The notes under the pieces are model-generated. The model saw only the letters and a list, made by a program, of their open reading frames with translations, did not search any database and was not told the DNA's origin. A stretch of 64,000 nucleotides of DNA from Carallia brachiata (taxonomy: Eukaryota; Streptophyta; Magnoliopsida; Malpighiales; Rhizophoraceae), in assembly GCA_021464245.1 (NCBI GenBank), contig JADCRB010000118.1, forward strand, positions 1,056,056 through 1,120,055, written 5' to 3'. Positions within the stretch are counted from its first letter, which is position 1; every line of letters starts with the position of its first letter. The position numbers were made by a program, and so were the translations under genes. Below, piece after piece: positions 11,601-24,477 of the stretch.

Positions 11601-13883
11601 ATGATTCATGATTGCATAGGATGACTCATTGATACATGGCCATGGTGGACATGGCCTCTGTTTCTTATTTTCTACTTGAGGACTTGGGTGCTGCTGTACA
11701 GCCACTTTTAAACTTGTAGCTAAAATAATAGTTTTAAGCGAAATACAAGCACTGATAATTAAATAAATAAAACCTTCCCTACCCGAGATCCGAGTTTTTT
11801 TTTTTTAATATCTCCAATATTCGAAAGTCCTTTAGACCTTTTTCTAAATCGGTTGAGTACTGTCAAGCTCGTTACGAACAATTCTCTCAATGCCTTTTTT
11901 TATTTATAAAATTCGAAGTTGAAACCTTATTTAAAGAATGTCGAATTCTTTACTACTCGGACCAATAAATGTTAATGCTGAGATCTGAGGTGACCATTTT
12001 ATTTTTTTAACCAAAAAAAATATATTATTAATATATCAAAATTATATTTATGAATTGAGATCGAGAATCACTCTCTTTTCACGTGAACCAACAACTTTAA
12101 AATAGATAGTTAAATTAGCCTATGCATTTAAGATAGACGCGGACATCCATGATGCATTATTTTCAGGTGACATTATAGCAAGAGATTGACTACACAAGTA
12201 CGCAAGACTTTGTGGCAATACCCTGATGCATCCCACAAGAAATAGGTGGGTCAGATTATATTTACTTCGCAGGGCTCCTAAAAAATAACTGTTTAAATTG
12301 GCCTTCAACTATAATCGATAATCTCTTCAAGTTAATTTTTGTTCTGGTAGCCATTAGACTTTTAAATCAGCAACTCCATAAGCAGACGTAGGATCAGCAT
12401 CATTGTGAGGCTTTGGCTTTAATTACTGCTCAATCATTTTATTTACTCTTGGATAAGAGAAATTATTTGATCAAAAAAAAAAAAAAAGATAAGAGAAATT
12501 ATCACACACAAAGTGAACCCGGTCCACTGAGATGACCATGCATTCAATTTATTTGTTTATTTGTTTTTCGTAGTTTTTTTGTTTTTTTTTTTTTCTTTTA
12601 TGCATAGAGTCAGTGAACAACCTAAAGAGACTGTCATCTAATATATGGAACGGTTTGTAACACCAATCTCAGAGGCATGAAAGAGAGTATCGAAGAATAC
12701 ATAATTATGTTTAAGTAATAATAAATAACTATACAGTCACAATTAATGTTATTTTGATTGTTTATTATTTTTATTTTTTATGATATAAACTATTTAATAG
12801 TTTGTATCACTTTATTATTATTTTAAAATTATTTTTATAAAATAAAAAACTTTTTTTCAAAATTTTGTGTGCTACGAGGATATCGGGACGGGAGACTAAC
12901 GGAAAATTTCTTTTATTATAGGTATGTTATATGTGGAATTCAAGTCTATTATGCACAAACATCAGCCGTTGTTAATGTGTTTAAAAAAATTTATGAACCC
13001 ACTATCACTTGTTTCTCTCCCCTCCACTCTCTATCTCTCGGCACCTCCTACCCCTTTACCAGTCTAAGCTATAATTTCCCAAATTTTATAGGATCTCAAT
13101 TTGTCATAGTTTCATCTTCTAGGTTCATGATGGGGCTTTTTCGTTTTTGTTTATATCATGGACTGTGCTTACTAAAGAATGTTTTAGACAAGAGCACTCC
13201 CTTTGGTACCAAGCCTCAATTGCTAATCTAATGTATTATTACCAATTGGAATGCGCTTCAATCAAAATCTTACAGTATCTCTCAACGTATTGAGGATATA
13301 TTTATAATATAGAAAATTAGGTACTGAAACTCCTTAAAACTCTACAAATATACGAGTTTTGTGTATTGAAACACCTTTAGAATAAGTTGTGAACTGAAAT
13401 AATATGACTAGAGGCAAAAAAAAAAAAAAAAAAAACCCATGAGTGCACTATAAATATAACCATTAATCAGTAGTACAACTAGAATAAAATCCTTTGACTA
13501 ATTAAAGATTACCAATTAGAAATGAAGTTTGACAAATTTTCCCCGTTAAAGTGATAATGGCAAAAGGCTTTAAACACTGAGAGACACAAAAGCAACATAC
13601 TTGTAACTTAAAGGAGAAAATTCATCTACTACACCCACTCGAGGCAAATCAACTTATTTGATCCTTCAATTACTTAACACTGCAACAAAAACTGTCTTTC
13701 ATCAACTTATTTGCTGCTCATCCAAGGGCAAGTGGTCAGTAGCAAACTGCTTCCTTTGCTGCCTCACATTGAGTGTTGTTGAGAATTTTTTGTTACTGAA
13801 CACAAGGTTGGATTAGGCTAGCTTTGCAAACAAACAAAAATTTGAGAAAAATCGTTTAACTTTGGCATACGTCGCGCATTAGG
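8700..13883. other. Noncoding part of copy A downstream of the WIP gene
   Basis: No gene recognised. It is AT-rich with two stretches of a degenerate pattern built on words such as 'ttcgagtt' and 'tttcgggt' (about 9530-9770 and 10620-10830), a G-run near 9200, and scattered T-runs. It is shared with copy B at about 29725-36810. Open frames here are in low-complexity AT sequence and are not conserved between the two copies. Confidence 0.6.
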
Positions 13884-16800
13884 TTAGCTTGCAAACTCAT
13901 CTTCGGAGCCAATGATGAATTCCTTTTCATCTTCGAGAGAAGGGTGTGGAGAATGACCTTTGCCAAAGGACCTAATGTGATCCTTGAGTGACCTTTTGTG
14001 CTTGAAATCAGAACCACAGGTGCAATACCAAAGCTTACCACAGTTCTTTTCGTGCGTTCGCCAGTCCCCTTTAACCGCAAAGGTTTTGCCACATTTTCGG
14101 CACCCGAAAGGCTTGGCACCATGCTTTCTTTTGTAATGGGTTTGCAGGGTCCTGAAATCTTTCAGTGGCTTTGCTCGAGGGTGGTTGCTGTTGTTCTTGC
14201 AACCTTCTGCACAGCAGTAGCATGGCAGCCTCAGCATTGCTGCTGGCTGTATTCCTTTGAGTGAGTCTGGTCCCTTCCTGAATTTGGATCCATGGCTCCA
14301 CATATGCATCTGCAGAAAGAAGATTCAGTGCTTGATTTGGATTTAGGTCCAAGTCATTCTTATTTCCTGTAATTTGATCACTGCAATCAATAATGTTACA
14401 TATGCATGTATTAGCCATGTGCTTTATCCCTTTTTTATCCATAAAATAAGAAAGTCGGGTGTATTCTCCAGTCCTGTTAACTGTTAAAAGTATTGCAACT
14501 TTGTACTTAAGGAGTCAAGATTGGATAGTATTTTATTTCTTATCATAGTAGGAATTGATATCCGTGAACAAAAACACAAGTATAATGCCTCTACTACAAT
14601 AGACATTTCCAAAAAGGAGGTAATTAGGCTAGTTATCTATATATGTCTACTAAAAATTCTCCACATAAGTGTTTAATTTGAAGAAATGAAATAACTAAAA
14701 GAAGCAAAAAAAAAAAAAACCCACAATCGATGGGTTTCGGGATGGGGCCGGGCAGGCGCCGGGCCTCTCTTTCTGCGTCTTTTGACAATATTGCAACTCT
14801 CTGGCTATAGTTTATATTGCCCCCTTCCCTCCGTTTCAACTTCTCATCACAACTATTTATGAATAGATATGGAATATCTACTTACTTGCAACTTTCTCTC
14901 TTTCTTCATCCCAAAGGAGAAGCAATGATAAAAATAAAACATTCTTTTCGTTTATTTAGTTAGTTGGCTCTGATTAAGACTCGAAGTTAAGTGTCATAGA
15001 ACCTCACACACAATTTTAGCACCATTTAGTTAAAGATCAATATTGCCAAAAAAAGCCCCCAACCAAGAATATAGAGTCAAAATGTTGTGATATCCAGAGA
15101 AAGGTAATGAAAACCAAAATGAAATAAAAGCAGTGATTTATTGCTGGTATAAACATTATTTCAATCCCATCTCAATCCACTTGTGCTGCAATTAAGTTTT
15201 CTCTTTTTTTTTTGTACAATTAAAAATAATATTTTTTTATGATTGTTTTAAAGTTCTCTTACAAATTACTAACTATCTTGCAATTAATGGGTGCAAGGAA
15301 TTGAGCACCTGGTGCGATCACAAGAGATAATTTATGACATAATGATGGAGTTTTTGAAGCAGACTATAGAATTATCTTGCAATTAATGGGTTTATGGACT
15401 TGAACCCTTTGTTTGATCTTTAAGAGAAAATTTGCAACATAATGATGGAGCTTCTGAAGCAGACTTGAAATATTTTGTCAGAATTTGAACAAGAAAAAAA
15501 AAAGAGAATAAAAGGAAACAGAAATCTTGAAGAAAAGGGAGGATGCAGGAAAGGAAGGCAACCTAGAGCATTGTTGTTGTGCCAAAAAGTTTTATATAAT
15601 CTGTGTACCATACATACATAGTATATCTACATGTATATGGGAGATGCACTCATTTGTAATGCGTGGAATCAACAAAGTCTATAATCTATAATTCTTCTTC
15701 TATATCAGGAATCCGCACTGCTTTCAGTTGGTGTGACATAGGGACTCCCCATTGCAAAATTAGTGCATACTGCCAGGAATATACATCAACAAAGTTTTGT
15801 CTACAATCTACAAAGAGCAGTGTCTGTCCCCCTCATTTTACTTTGGCTGGTTTGTTTTTGATGCTTTTCTTTTCTATAAATCCTTTTCGATAATCATTGA
15901 TAACAAAGTAACAACTTTTCTTTTTCCCAAAGATACTTTTTGTGTGTTAGTTTTTTGTCTTTACAAAGAAAAAGTACAATTTTCAACTTCTATTCCCCCC
16001 CCCCCCCAAAAAAAATCTCCTTAATTTTGTCAACAGTGGAGGAAATTTTTAAAGGATGTGTGATGCCAATCCCAAATTTTGGACATGCATGCTTTTGAGT
16101 TGTGTTAAAGGAGAAATGTCTTCCATACTATCCCTCTCTTGTTTGCCATTTGGAAATCTGTAAGTGAATCCCCATTTTGCACTCCAAAGGAGATTTTTTT
16201 TTTTGGTCAAAAATCAGATTAATTTTATTAAGAAAATATGAGAGCAAGAAAGGAGAACATGAATTAAGAACCATCAATCATTGTAAAATATTTTGAAAAA
16301 ATTGAATTTGAGATTAAATGGGAATGGGCTAACCTGCATGTTATTGTACCTATTGAAGGTCTTGCTACATATATAGCAAGCAAACTGCATAGGCCCCACA
16401 AGAATCTGAGCAGGTGTTGGGATCCAGAACCTGCTTTCCTTGTTGACGGAAGAGCTACAAAAGCTTGTCTTCGTGGGTTGCTCTTGCTTTGTTTCAAAAA
16501 CTTTTGCCTCAACCTCAGAATCTCCACTGTTAGGCAATCCCATGTGCAAGGACACTGTAATCTTCTCTATCTTTTCATCTTGCTTACCTCTGAGACTATC
16601 CTCCCCTTCAACATCCTCCTCTCTCAGTGTTTTCTCCTCTGTAAGCCTGCTAAGAAGAGGCAAACATTGAATACTGTCTTTCACAAAGTCTTGGCACTCT
16701 AGTTGATGCTGCTGCTGCTGTGTGCAAAAGATAGGAAGCTCTTGCATGCTTGCGGGGTTCATGGACTGCGGTTGCTGAGTCACAGAACATGGAGAAGAAG

Positions 16801-16930
16801 AAGATGATGATGATGATGATGAAGAACATAAAGATGAAGAAGGTGGGGGAGATGGCTTAAGCCATTCAATGAAAGTTGGAGCCTGAAAGCACAGGTTCTC
16901 TTGTTGTACATGGTAGTTCCATAAATCCAT
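13884..16930 (-). CDS. WIP-domain C2H2 zinc-finger transcription factor, copy A (intact)
   Basis: Two exons, 16930-16334 and 14309-13884, joined by a 2.0-kb GT-AG intron in phase 0; 340 residues. The N-terminal half has a proline/serine tract (about 25-50), a Gln-rich patch and the family motif VSLHMGLP (about 125-132). The name motif [11 protein letters not shown] is near residues 168-180. Four zinc fingers follow: finger 1 (CYIC...HMWSH) is split by the intron at NNMQ/MHMW; finger 2 includes CYCCAEGC with HYKRKH; finger 3 is CRKC...HEKNC; finger 4 is CTC...KDHIRSF. This matches TT1/NTT/WIP family architecture. Known: nuclear regulators of organ patterning, such as transmitting tract, root founder cells and seed coat. 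Start: ATG at 16930; an in-frame TAA lies upstream and no earlier ATG is in frame. Which WIP subgroup it belongs to I cannot say. Confidence 0.93.
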
Positions 16931-17455
16931 GTTTGGCAAGAGAAGTCCTTTAATGCTTTCCTGAGATGGTTTATAACCAGATTATTTCCAGACTTTATTA
17001 TTATGTGGGAAAGCTTAGCGCCCAAAGGTTGGTCTTCATTTTCACAGTTGTTTTAGTTTGTCTTTTAGGAAGTCTTCCTTTACTCTTTTATTTCTTTTCA
17101 AACTTGGCCATTGTTTGGTTAAACACGGTGGAAGAGAAAGAATGTAAGTGTGTGTGAGAGGGAGGTTAGTGGTGGGGTTAGAGAAAATGACCTTAAAAAA
17201 TGACACTTCATTCCTAACATGAAGAGAATCCTAGAATAGTCTAAACCGTGTTAACATATTAACTTTCTCTGCTGAAAATTAAAATTTCCCTTTATTCTTT
17301 TCAAAAATATTATGAAGATACAGAAATGAATACGATAAAATCTTACAAATTTATGATCATAATAATTAATTATAATTTTTATGTTTTTTCATATATAAAA
17401 TTAATAGTTATGATTTAAGTAAAGTGAACTTATATTTCTATATTTCTCTAAAGAA
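16931..17455. promoter_or_regulatory. Upstream region of WIP copy A
   Basis: About 525 bp upstream of the ATG, shared with copy B (40104-40612), so the proximal promoter was duplicated with the gene. Conserved blocks include 17176-17260. I see no convincing single TATA box; 'ttataaacc' near the ATG is a weak candidate on the minus strand. Confidence 0.45.
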
Positions 17456-18373
17456 ATTTTGCTTTTTTTTTCTTTTGAAAAAGATTTCAGTTCAATTAAA
17501 CGTGAGCCATTTGAAAACAAAATTTAGTTCAAAAGAATAATTGGGGTGTAGCGTGTGGTGTTAGTTCGTGAATTTTAAGGTTTCGTGATGTAGAATAAGT
17601 AAGCCTAAGACAAAAGCCCAAAGTCAAAAAAGCCCTAAGTTAAAAGAAAATTCTAATAGATTTGAGAAGACTTGTCTTTTAAATATATCAAAATATTTCA
17701 AATATCTTCCTAATATATTATTTAAATATTTTAGAATACTGAATGTTCTATACAATTATTTTATTTTCTAGTCATAAACTTTAACTATAAATACATTTGT
17801 AAGCCTAAACTCTCAAGCATTCTATAGACACATATGTTTAAATATTTTAGAATACTAAATGTTCCATATAATTATTTTATTTTCTAGTCATAAACTTTAA
17901 CTATAAATACATTGGTAAGCCTAAACTCTCAAGCATTCTATAGACACGTATGTAAGCCTAAGGACTCCAGCATTCCATTGTGTTATCTCTCTGTTTGTGA
18001 GTTTCTTTCGCCTAAAGCTTAATCATGTATTAACTTTGTGGTCCTATGCTTTTTGATATAGTCATCCCCGCTCTCAATGTCATCTAATAAAAGAAGACAA
18101 CTCCAAAGAATTGCAAAACAATTTAGAACCAACGAAATTCATTCAATTGATATATGATTCATTTATATGTCTAGTTCAGTGTCAAATTTTTGATGTACTC
18201 TCTTATATATGCCTACCACTTAGTGTGGTTCAACTATTTTCATGTTTTTAGTCTAATCGAATCATCCTAATATTAATAACGTTTAAAACCTGAGTTTGTT
18301 CATTTAAATTTTTTAGTAAAATGATTTTTTTTGAAAAGGTTGAGACTTATATATATACATATAAATTAGTATT
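17456..18373. other. AT-rich spacer with possible solo-LTR remnant
   Basis: 17540-18070 has the feel of an LTR: TATAAATAC motifs, then a C/T-rich stretch and 'agcctaagg' words. I found no matching second LTR, primer-binding site or target duplication, so this is only a suggestion. The rest shows nothing. Confidence 0.3.
17721..17952. repeat. Tandem duplication, two units of about 116 bp
   Basis: Units 17721-17836 and 17837-17952 differ at only a few positions. Each holds a TATAAATACA motif and the word 'aagcctaaactctcaagc'. The duplication doubles a TATA-like element. Confidence 0.88.
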
Positions 18374-18495
18374 TTTTTTGAGTAAAGTTTACTCATAATT
18401 TTATATCATATAAATTTTTAATTTTTTTTAATTTTAAATGGATTATACTCATTCTGTGATGTAAAATCATAAGTAAATTATACTAGTCAAAAAAT
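18374..18495. mobile_element. Small AT-rich MITE-like element (member 1 of 3)
   Basis: Imperfect inverted ends of about 35 bp: the left arm starts 'tttttgagtaaagtttactc' and the right arm, reverse-complemented, reads 'tttttgactagtataattta'. Similar elements lie at about 20583-20712 and 51536-51656. No clear target duplication. Confidence 0.5.
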
Positions 18496-18627
18496 GTGAG
18501 TCAAATTAAAAATTTATGTATATATAACTTTAGTCAAAAACAAATAAATGAGCACCATTTTTGTTAATGTGAAACCACAAGAATTTTAATGGCATTTAAT
18601 TAATGGTACAGGGTCGTAGTCCTCAAT

Positions 18628-19618
18628 TCACCTCTTCTTGCCATTGCAAATCTCATCAATGCTCATATCCAAGGTGCGCCTGATGATCCACGCCCTTCCT
18701 CCATTGCATTCTTGGCCATCTCTGCATACTCTGTCGCCTTCTTCCTCACATCCTTCCCCATTTTTCCTTCCATCAACTCCCTCACCGTCTTCTTCAAACC
18801 CTTCCCATTTCGCAAACCCTCTCACTGACCCATCACAAGTCTCCACTCTCAGCCCAACTTTTATCTCCTCCACCACCACTCTTGCATTCAAAGGCTGCTC
18901 AGCCATCATGGGCCATGCAAGAATTGGCACCCATGCACATATGCTTTCCATCACTGAGTTCCAACCACAGTGGCTCACAAAACCTTCCACACTCGGGTGC
19001 ATCGAAAACCTCTTCTGGTCAACACACTCTCTCACTACTCACTATAATCCCTCTTCCCTTGACTCTCTCTTCAAAACCTGCTAATTCTTATGAATCCTTC
19101 TTTCTTCTCATCCACAACACGTTGACCATTGATTCTTCCAACCCAGTTGCTATTTCCACGAGCTGTTCTTGTGAGATCTCTGCCTGAGACCCAAATGCTA
19201 CATATAGGACTGGAACTTCCCTGTTCAAGCTTTTGATCTAGCCATTGAAGCCAACTGGGTTTCTCCTCCTGATCATCATCAGGTTCTTGCTCAGCCAGTG
19301 TAGTTGTCGGCTCAGCCAAGCATAGAGGTCCAACATTCCAACACTTCGAAATTGCCACCATGTTCATTGAATCCGCAAAAGTAGGCTCAAGCTCATAGAG
19401 GCTATTAACCACAGTACCATAAGTCTGCATGGTTGATGCACCTATAAGCATAATCAGCTCAAAGTGAGGACCGCCTTTTGGTTCAGGATTTGTGGAAGGT
19501 GGTTCGAAAGCTTGGTGACGTGGGCAAATGGAGGGAACAGCGACATGGAAGGCAGCTTATCGGTGCTTTCGATGCTAGAGGGAACTCCAGGGATGTCTTG
19601 AGGCAGGAACGGATCTAA
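18628..19618 (-). pseudogene. UDP-glycosyltransferase pseudogene (UGT90A-like)
   Basis: Read from 19618 down: IPGVPSSIESTDKLPSM (N-terminal region of UGT90A-type enzymes), then SLYELEPTF and WNVGPLCLAEP (middle), WLQWLDQKLEQG, then in another frame VLYVAFGSQAEIS. Next come [16 protein letters not shown] and [12 protein letters not shown] of the PSPG donor-binding box, then a C-terminal tail. The parts lie in different frames: breaks are near 19190 and 19050, and again after the PSPG box near 18830. About 120 residues are missing between the first two segments (near 19452), and the first 90 or so residues are absent. Known: intact relatives move sugars from UDP-sugars to small molecules in the cytosol. 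This copy cannot encode an enzyme. Confidence 0.88.
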
Positions 19619-22325
19619 AAATTTTTTTTTTTTGGAAAACAAATTCTATATGTACAAATATAATATTAAAAATTAATATATACGAATAAAAATAAAAAAA
19701 TTATATTCATTAATTTGAAAATTGAATATTATAATTATATTATGTGAATTCTAATACTTTAATTTTTTTATTTATACAATTAAATACATTATTTTTCAAT
19801 ATAAGCGATCATTTAATTGTTTAATCATTTATCTCTAAAGTGTTTATGTAGTAGATTATTTATAATGTTCGATAATCAGTAAAATTAAAGTTTATTTTAT
19901 AAACAATTACATGATGGGTATATAAAGTGTTTCTAATTTTTTTTTCTTTTTAATAGTAATCATTGTTAATAATTTGTTTTTTTAAAAGATAAAGTATTTT
20001 TTTAAAAAGAAGGAAAAAAAAACAAGAGTGGAGCAAATGCAAAAAAAAAAAAAAAAAAAGGCTAAAGTGCAGCAAATGGAAAACGAAGATGCTTTGAATG
20101 CGACACATGGGGCAATGGGAAGATGAGGGGGGCATAACGCAAGTACCACTATACTGAATTCCGTTCTTTGCAACTTTTTAGCCTAAAAAAGTATAAAACT
20201 TATAATTTAAGGGAATGATATGTCAATAATGGAGACAGAGGTGTCCCCAAGAAACTTGGCAATCAAGGGTCCGTTTGCTGGACTGGAAAAGATGGTGACG
20301 GTAACAAGGCGGCGGAGCAGGAGGCGGGCAAGGTGGAGGAGCGCAATGGTGTGGCCTTTTGACATGGAAGGGAATAGAACCACATGATGATGATGCTGTG
20401 AAGAACCACCTGCATAACTTAGTATATCCTGTGTTTAATTTCCCAAAGTTCTTGGAAGCACCCAAGAGAGACGACTATAGTTCATGTATATTCAATTGGA
20501 TCTACCAACGTTGTCCGCGACTCAACGAAGGAAATTGCAATAAATATAATTTAAATTTGACATTTTTTAAGTGCTTGTTAATTTTTTTTGAGTGAGGAAA
20601 TTTTATTTATAATTTAACAACACATAATTTTTTTTATTTTTTATTTTAAATAGATCATACTCATTGTATGATGTAAAATTATAAATACAATATACTTACT
20701 AAAAAATATGAGTTAAAATAGAAATATTTTCTTTTTTATTATGTTGGAAGTTTAACAATCTAATAATAATAATATAAATCTATAATTAAGAGAAACTCTC
20801 TTCTTATTCCATTCTTCAAAAAATAGGAGAGAGAAAACTCTTCCTTTTTTCACTCTCTAAATAAAATACAAATAAAATTTGACTATTGTAACTAAAAATT
20901 CTCTTTTAATATTTGCTGTAACTGCCTAATTAAATGTCCCCCTTTCATACCCATATTAATTTATATTCAACCACAGGGAATCAAACCAAAGATTAACCAC
21001 GAAAACATGAGGATCCTCTTTGAGATACTCACAGAACTAGGGATGAGAGGTTATAGCATAGGCGTCAACTCATGGTTGATTCCAAAAGAGGATATAGAAG
21101 CAACAACAAGTGTAGCACAAGATGACTTGGCTTATGAGCCAAAAAGATCAGATCTCATACTAGTTATGTCACCAACGTTATCACTGACATTATCAGCGAT
21201 AACTTGCAAACATAAAACCATCAATAAAAATGAACTAAACAGAAACCATTGAAGACAGACTTACATGTCCACGGAGACATACTCCATTGAAGAGAAAGCA
21301 AGACAAACACATTCAAAGGACAATTGAAGAGAAAGCTCCAATATGAATATGAAGAACCCATTGGAAAACAAAGCATACTAACATATTAATATTTTAAATT
21401 GAATAGTGCATATTAAGAAATAACACATATTAATGAAGGGAATAATATGAAATCACGCCATAATTTGCTATTAAAGAACAATTATTACGCTACAATTTAA
21501 AATTTAACGAATTCAATTCTTCCGAGGTTATTTAGGTAAATATGAACTTTATGAAGAATTAAGGAATTAATGGAAAAATAAAATATTTTCCACCAAAACA
21601 AAAAAAGCATCAAGATTGAATAAATAATGATTTAGATACCGAACATTCTTCGAATACAATAAGATTGTATTTAAGGAAAGCGAAATTTCATAGGCAAAAG
21701 CCATTAAAAATATTTCATTAAAATATTTGATACCATTCAAATTATCAAATACTAAATATAAAAAAAAAATTATAAAACCTGCATAATGCGTGGACATTTT
21801 CCTAGTTAAGTATATATTTATATGGATAGATATTGATGGTTTTCATCATAGATAATCAAGAGGTGCAATGCAACGCATAGGACAATAGTTTGAAGGGATC
21901 ATGGTTAGCGGCGGTCATTTCTTGGGAATTATTTTTTTTTCACTGAGATTATGTGGACACAAAATATATCAGTAACACACAGTTAAATTAATTATATTTA
22001 ATAATTTATTTATATTTTTTATTAAATTTAAAATATTTTTTTTATAATTTAATAATTTAATTTATTATGTACTTATTGTATATAAAAAAAATATTTGTGT
22101 AGTTTGTTTGCATGTGATGTGCAGGGCTATCGCATTCACAGCCCTAGAGGCGGAGCTCTGTGGCTTGTAGATGGCAAAAGGAGGTCCTCTTTGGCGGAAG
22201 GCTCCTTTTTGCGGGTCCATGAAAAGAAAGGTCCACTGGAAGATTGCATATATGTTTATGTTCTTAATAGTTTTGTCTAGATCATTAATTATTATATTTT
22301 ATGTAATAATAATAATAATAATAAA
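19619..22325. other. AT-rich intergenic DNA between UGT pseudogene and LTR element
   Basis: The UGT homology stops abruptly at about 19618 next to 'cggatctaaaaa' and a T-run, which looks like a TE edge or breakpoint. 20220-20500 is less AT-rich but has no recognisable coding content. An 81-codon frame at 21007-21252 matches nothing I know. Otherwise I see nothing. Confidence 0.5.
20583..20712. mobile_element. Small AT-rich MITE-like element (member 2 of 3)
   Basis: Same layout as 18374-18495: 'ttttttgagtgaggaaattt' on the left and, reverse-complemented, 'ttttttagtaagtatattgt' on the right, sharing the central word 'atcatactcattgtatgatg'. Confidence 0.45.
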
Positions 22326-22330
22326 AAAAT

Positions 22331-23382
22331 TGTAAACACATGAAAAATGAAAAAAAAAAGAAATAATTTAGAAGGTCAGCTTCTAGAAGAAGAAAAAAAA
22401 TAATTCAAAGTTAGGCACTGGTCAAAGAAAAAAAAAAAAGTCGGCAAAAAATTGGTGGTACAGTATCGTCTCCTCCCAGCTTATAAATATGTGCAAAATC
22501 TCCAACAGCCAATGACAGACCCTAGAGAAAGCCACAAGCCAATCATATAAAAATTGGCACAGAAACACGGGGTGAAGAATTAATTTCAAGGGCCGAATTG
22601 AAATTTCATTTTTCACAATAAAAAGAGGCCTATAAATAGGCCATCCCTCCCAAATTCCAAAAGAATTCAGCAAATTCATAAATATAAAAATAGAAATAAC
22701 TTGAGAGAAAAAGAAAAAATTGAAAATCTCTAAAGAAAATTTCTTTTTTTTCTACGTTCTTGTACTCTGCAGTATACTCTTCTAACTCTTTTGCGGAAGA
22801 TATCTCAGGTACAAGGACCAAAAAATTTACTGTATCTATTTCAAGCACATTTTGAGTTTATATTTTTCGGTGCCTTAGATCTGAATCCGTGAAAGTATAA
22901 ATCTAAAATATCAAACATTTGTCTTAGATTAAGTTTCCTACAGCTTTCAGCGAAGTCAGTCTACTGAGAACAAGCCTCTACGGCATTCGGCGGAGTTAAA
23001 CAGTCCGAGTGGGATCAAGCCCCGACTCTTAGTGGAGTCAAATCAGTCCACCTGACACCAAGCCCATACGGCCCTCACTGAAAATTAGACCATTCCAAAC
23101 GAGATCAAGTCTCTACGGCCCTCATCAGAGTTCCAGCACTACCTGAGTTCAAGTCTCGACCCTCAGTGGAATTTATTTCCTACAGTTGAAGATCAAACTG
23201 TCGAAATTCAACATCTTTCTGTCATGATTAAACTCGTGCAACTAAACTACATAGGAGTATTAATTGGAGGATCTACCAGAGAACGAACCTGTATTTTATT
23301 TTAAAATTTCACTTATAATCTGTATCTGTATTTTTTGTAACCTAATTGTTGCAGACTCGAAACATACAGGTTCCATTTCACA
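22331..23382 (+). repeat. 5' LTR
   Basis: Starts 'tgtaaacacatg', ends 'ccatttcaca'. A TATA box (ctataaata, about 22631-22639) sits a third of the way in, marking the likely U3/R start. A run of 'cagtcc' and 'gatcaagcc' words at 22950-23160 gives an internal pseudo-repeat. Confidence 0.92.
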
Positions 23383-23408
23383 AATTTGGCACGCCCAGTG
23401 GAACATCT

Positions 23409-23981
23409 ATGCTTCCCATCTTTTGCTCGTTCAAAAAAAAAAAATTCAGCAAGAATCCAGCTCCCACGGCGCCGAGGAAGAGCACGACTGCCTCTACCAG
23501 GATGACTGCTTCATCGCCTGCATCAACTACCCTTCTTGGGTACGCAGGTCCACAGACTCGCGCTCGGACACGATTCCTTGCTACTCAAAAGAGTTCACAA
23601 ACTCGCGTAATGACACGGTTCCTCGCCACCAGCAAAATTCAAATGGAAGATTTACAACTCGCACAACAGTTAGATTTCTCACGTAAACAGGGAAATCGAA
23701 CACGTACCCCCACCGAAGTTAGGGATAGAGCATCAAATTCTGCCCAATAGCAGGATCCGACACGTTCTGCAGAAGTAAGAATGGAGAGATTAGAAGAGCC
23801 CTTCACAACAATCTTTCGTGGCGCATCATCTATCAACGTTGATGCCATGTGGACGGACCCTCCCAGCCTTGACGACTTGCTTGTAGAATTAGAAAGAGGA
23901 ATGATACAGCTGCAGGAGATCGTAGACGAGCAAATTGCCTACCTCGAAAGAAGGCATCTGGAATTGCCCAAACTGCCGTAA
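23409..23981 (+). pseudogene. Gag-leader-like open region with one in-frame stop
   Basis: One frame from ATG 23409 to TAA at 23979-23981, 191 codons, broken only by TAG at 23748-23750. The first part is rich in Thr, Ser, Arg and Ala; the second part (from 23781) is acidic and helical (DDLLVELERGMIQLQEIVDE). It sits just behind the primer-binding site, where gag starts. I recognise no zinc knuckle or capsid domain. Inferred only: remnant of the element's own protein. Confidence 0.45.
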
Positions 23982-24477
23982 ATTTTTGAAGCGTTGTTAT
24001 GTTAAAAAAAAAAAAGGCACAAAAAAAAAGAAATGAAGAAATGAAAACAAAAAAAAAAAAGCGAAAAATAATAAAAAAATGAAAAATAAAAATAAAAAAT
24101 TGAAAAAAAAAAGTATGAAGCTCATGTGCAGGTTCATAACCCATCAATAAAATCCAAATTCAAATTCGAGGGCAGATCTCAAATCTCGACTCAAAACCAA
24201 CTGCCTAAATCCAAACTCAATCGGGCTCAAAACCCAAATTCGAATTTGGGCTCAAATTCGAGTTGAAAAGCCCTAAGTCCAAATATTAGCTCAAAATCCA
24301 AATCCAGATTTGGAGGCAACTCCAAACCCGGACTCAAATTCCAGCTCAAAATCCAAAAGTCTAAACTTAAACTCCAAGTCAAAATCCAAATTCTAATCCA
24401 AATCCAAAGTCAGGGGCAAACCCCAAACCTTGAATTAAAACCCAAATCAGCAACTCAACACAATCCAACAACAATAA

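Larger units (their letters stand above)
8700..17455. repeat. Segmental duplication, copy A (about 8.8 kb)
   Basis: This block reappears in the same orientation and order at about 29725-40612. Anchor pairs: 8760-8860 with 29780-29860; 8938-9000 with 30538-30596; 9066-9110 with 30652-30690; 10940-10985 with 33420-33460; 11290-11500 with 33700-33890; WIP exon 2 (13884-14309) with 36811-37234; WIP exon 1 (16334-16930) with 39507-40103. The match begins near 8700 and fades near 17455. Edges are good to roughly 30 bp by eye. Similarity is high in exons and good in much of the noncoding part, so the duplication is moderately old. Confidence 0.9.

Noticed and set aside
12869..13231. 120-codon frame in copy A
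   Set aside because: Copy B (about 35470-35790) has indels that break it, and no motif is seen.
16931..16939. Upstream start for WIP copy A at 16939 (and 40193 for copy B)
   Set aside because: These starts need TTG or GTG. In plants the first in-frame ATG (16930, 40103) is the sound choice, and it gives equal 199-codon exons.
21007..21252. 81-codon frame in the spacer
   Set aside because: No family resemblance and no support beyond being open.
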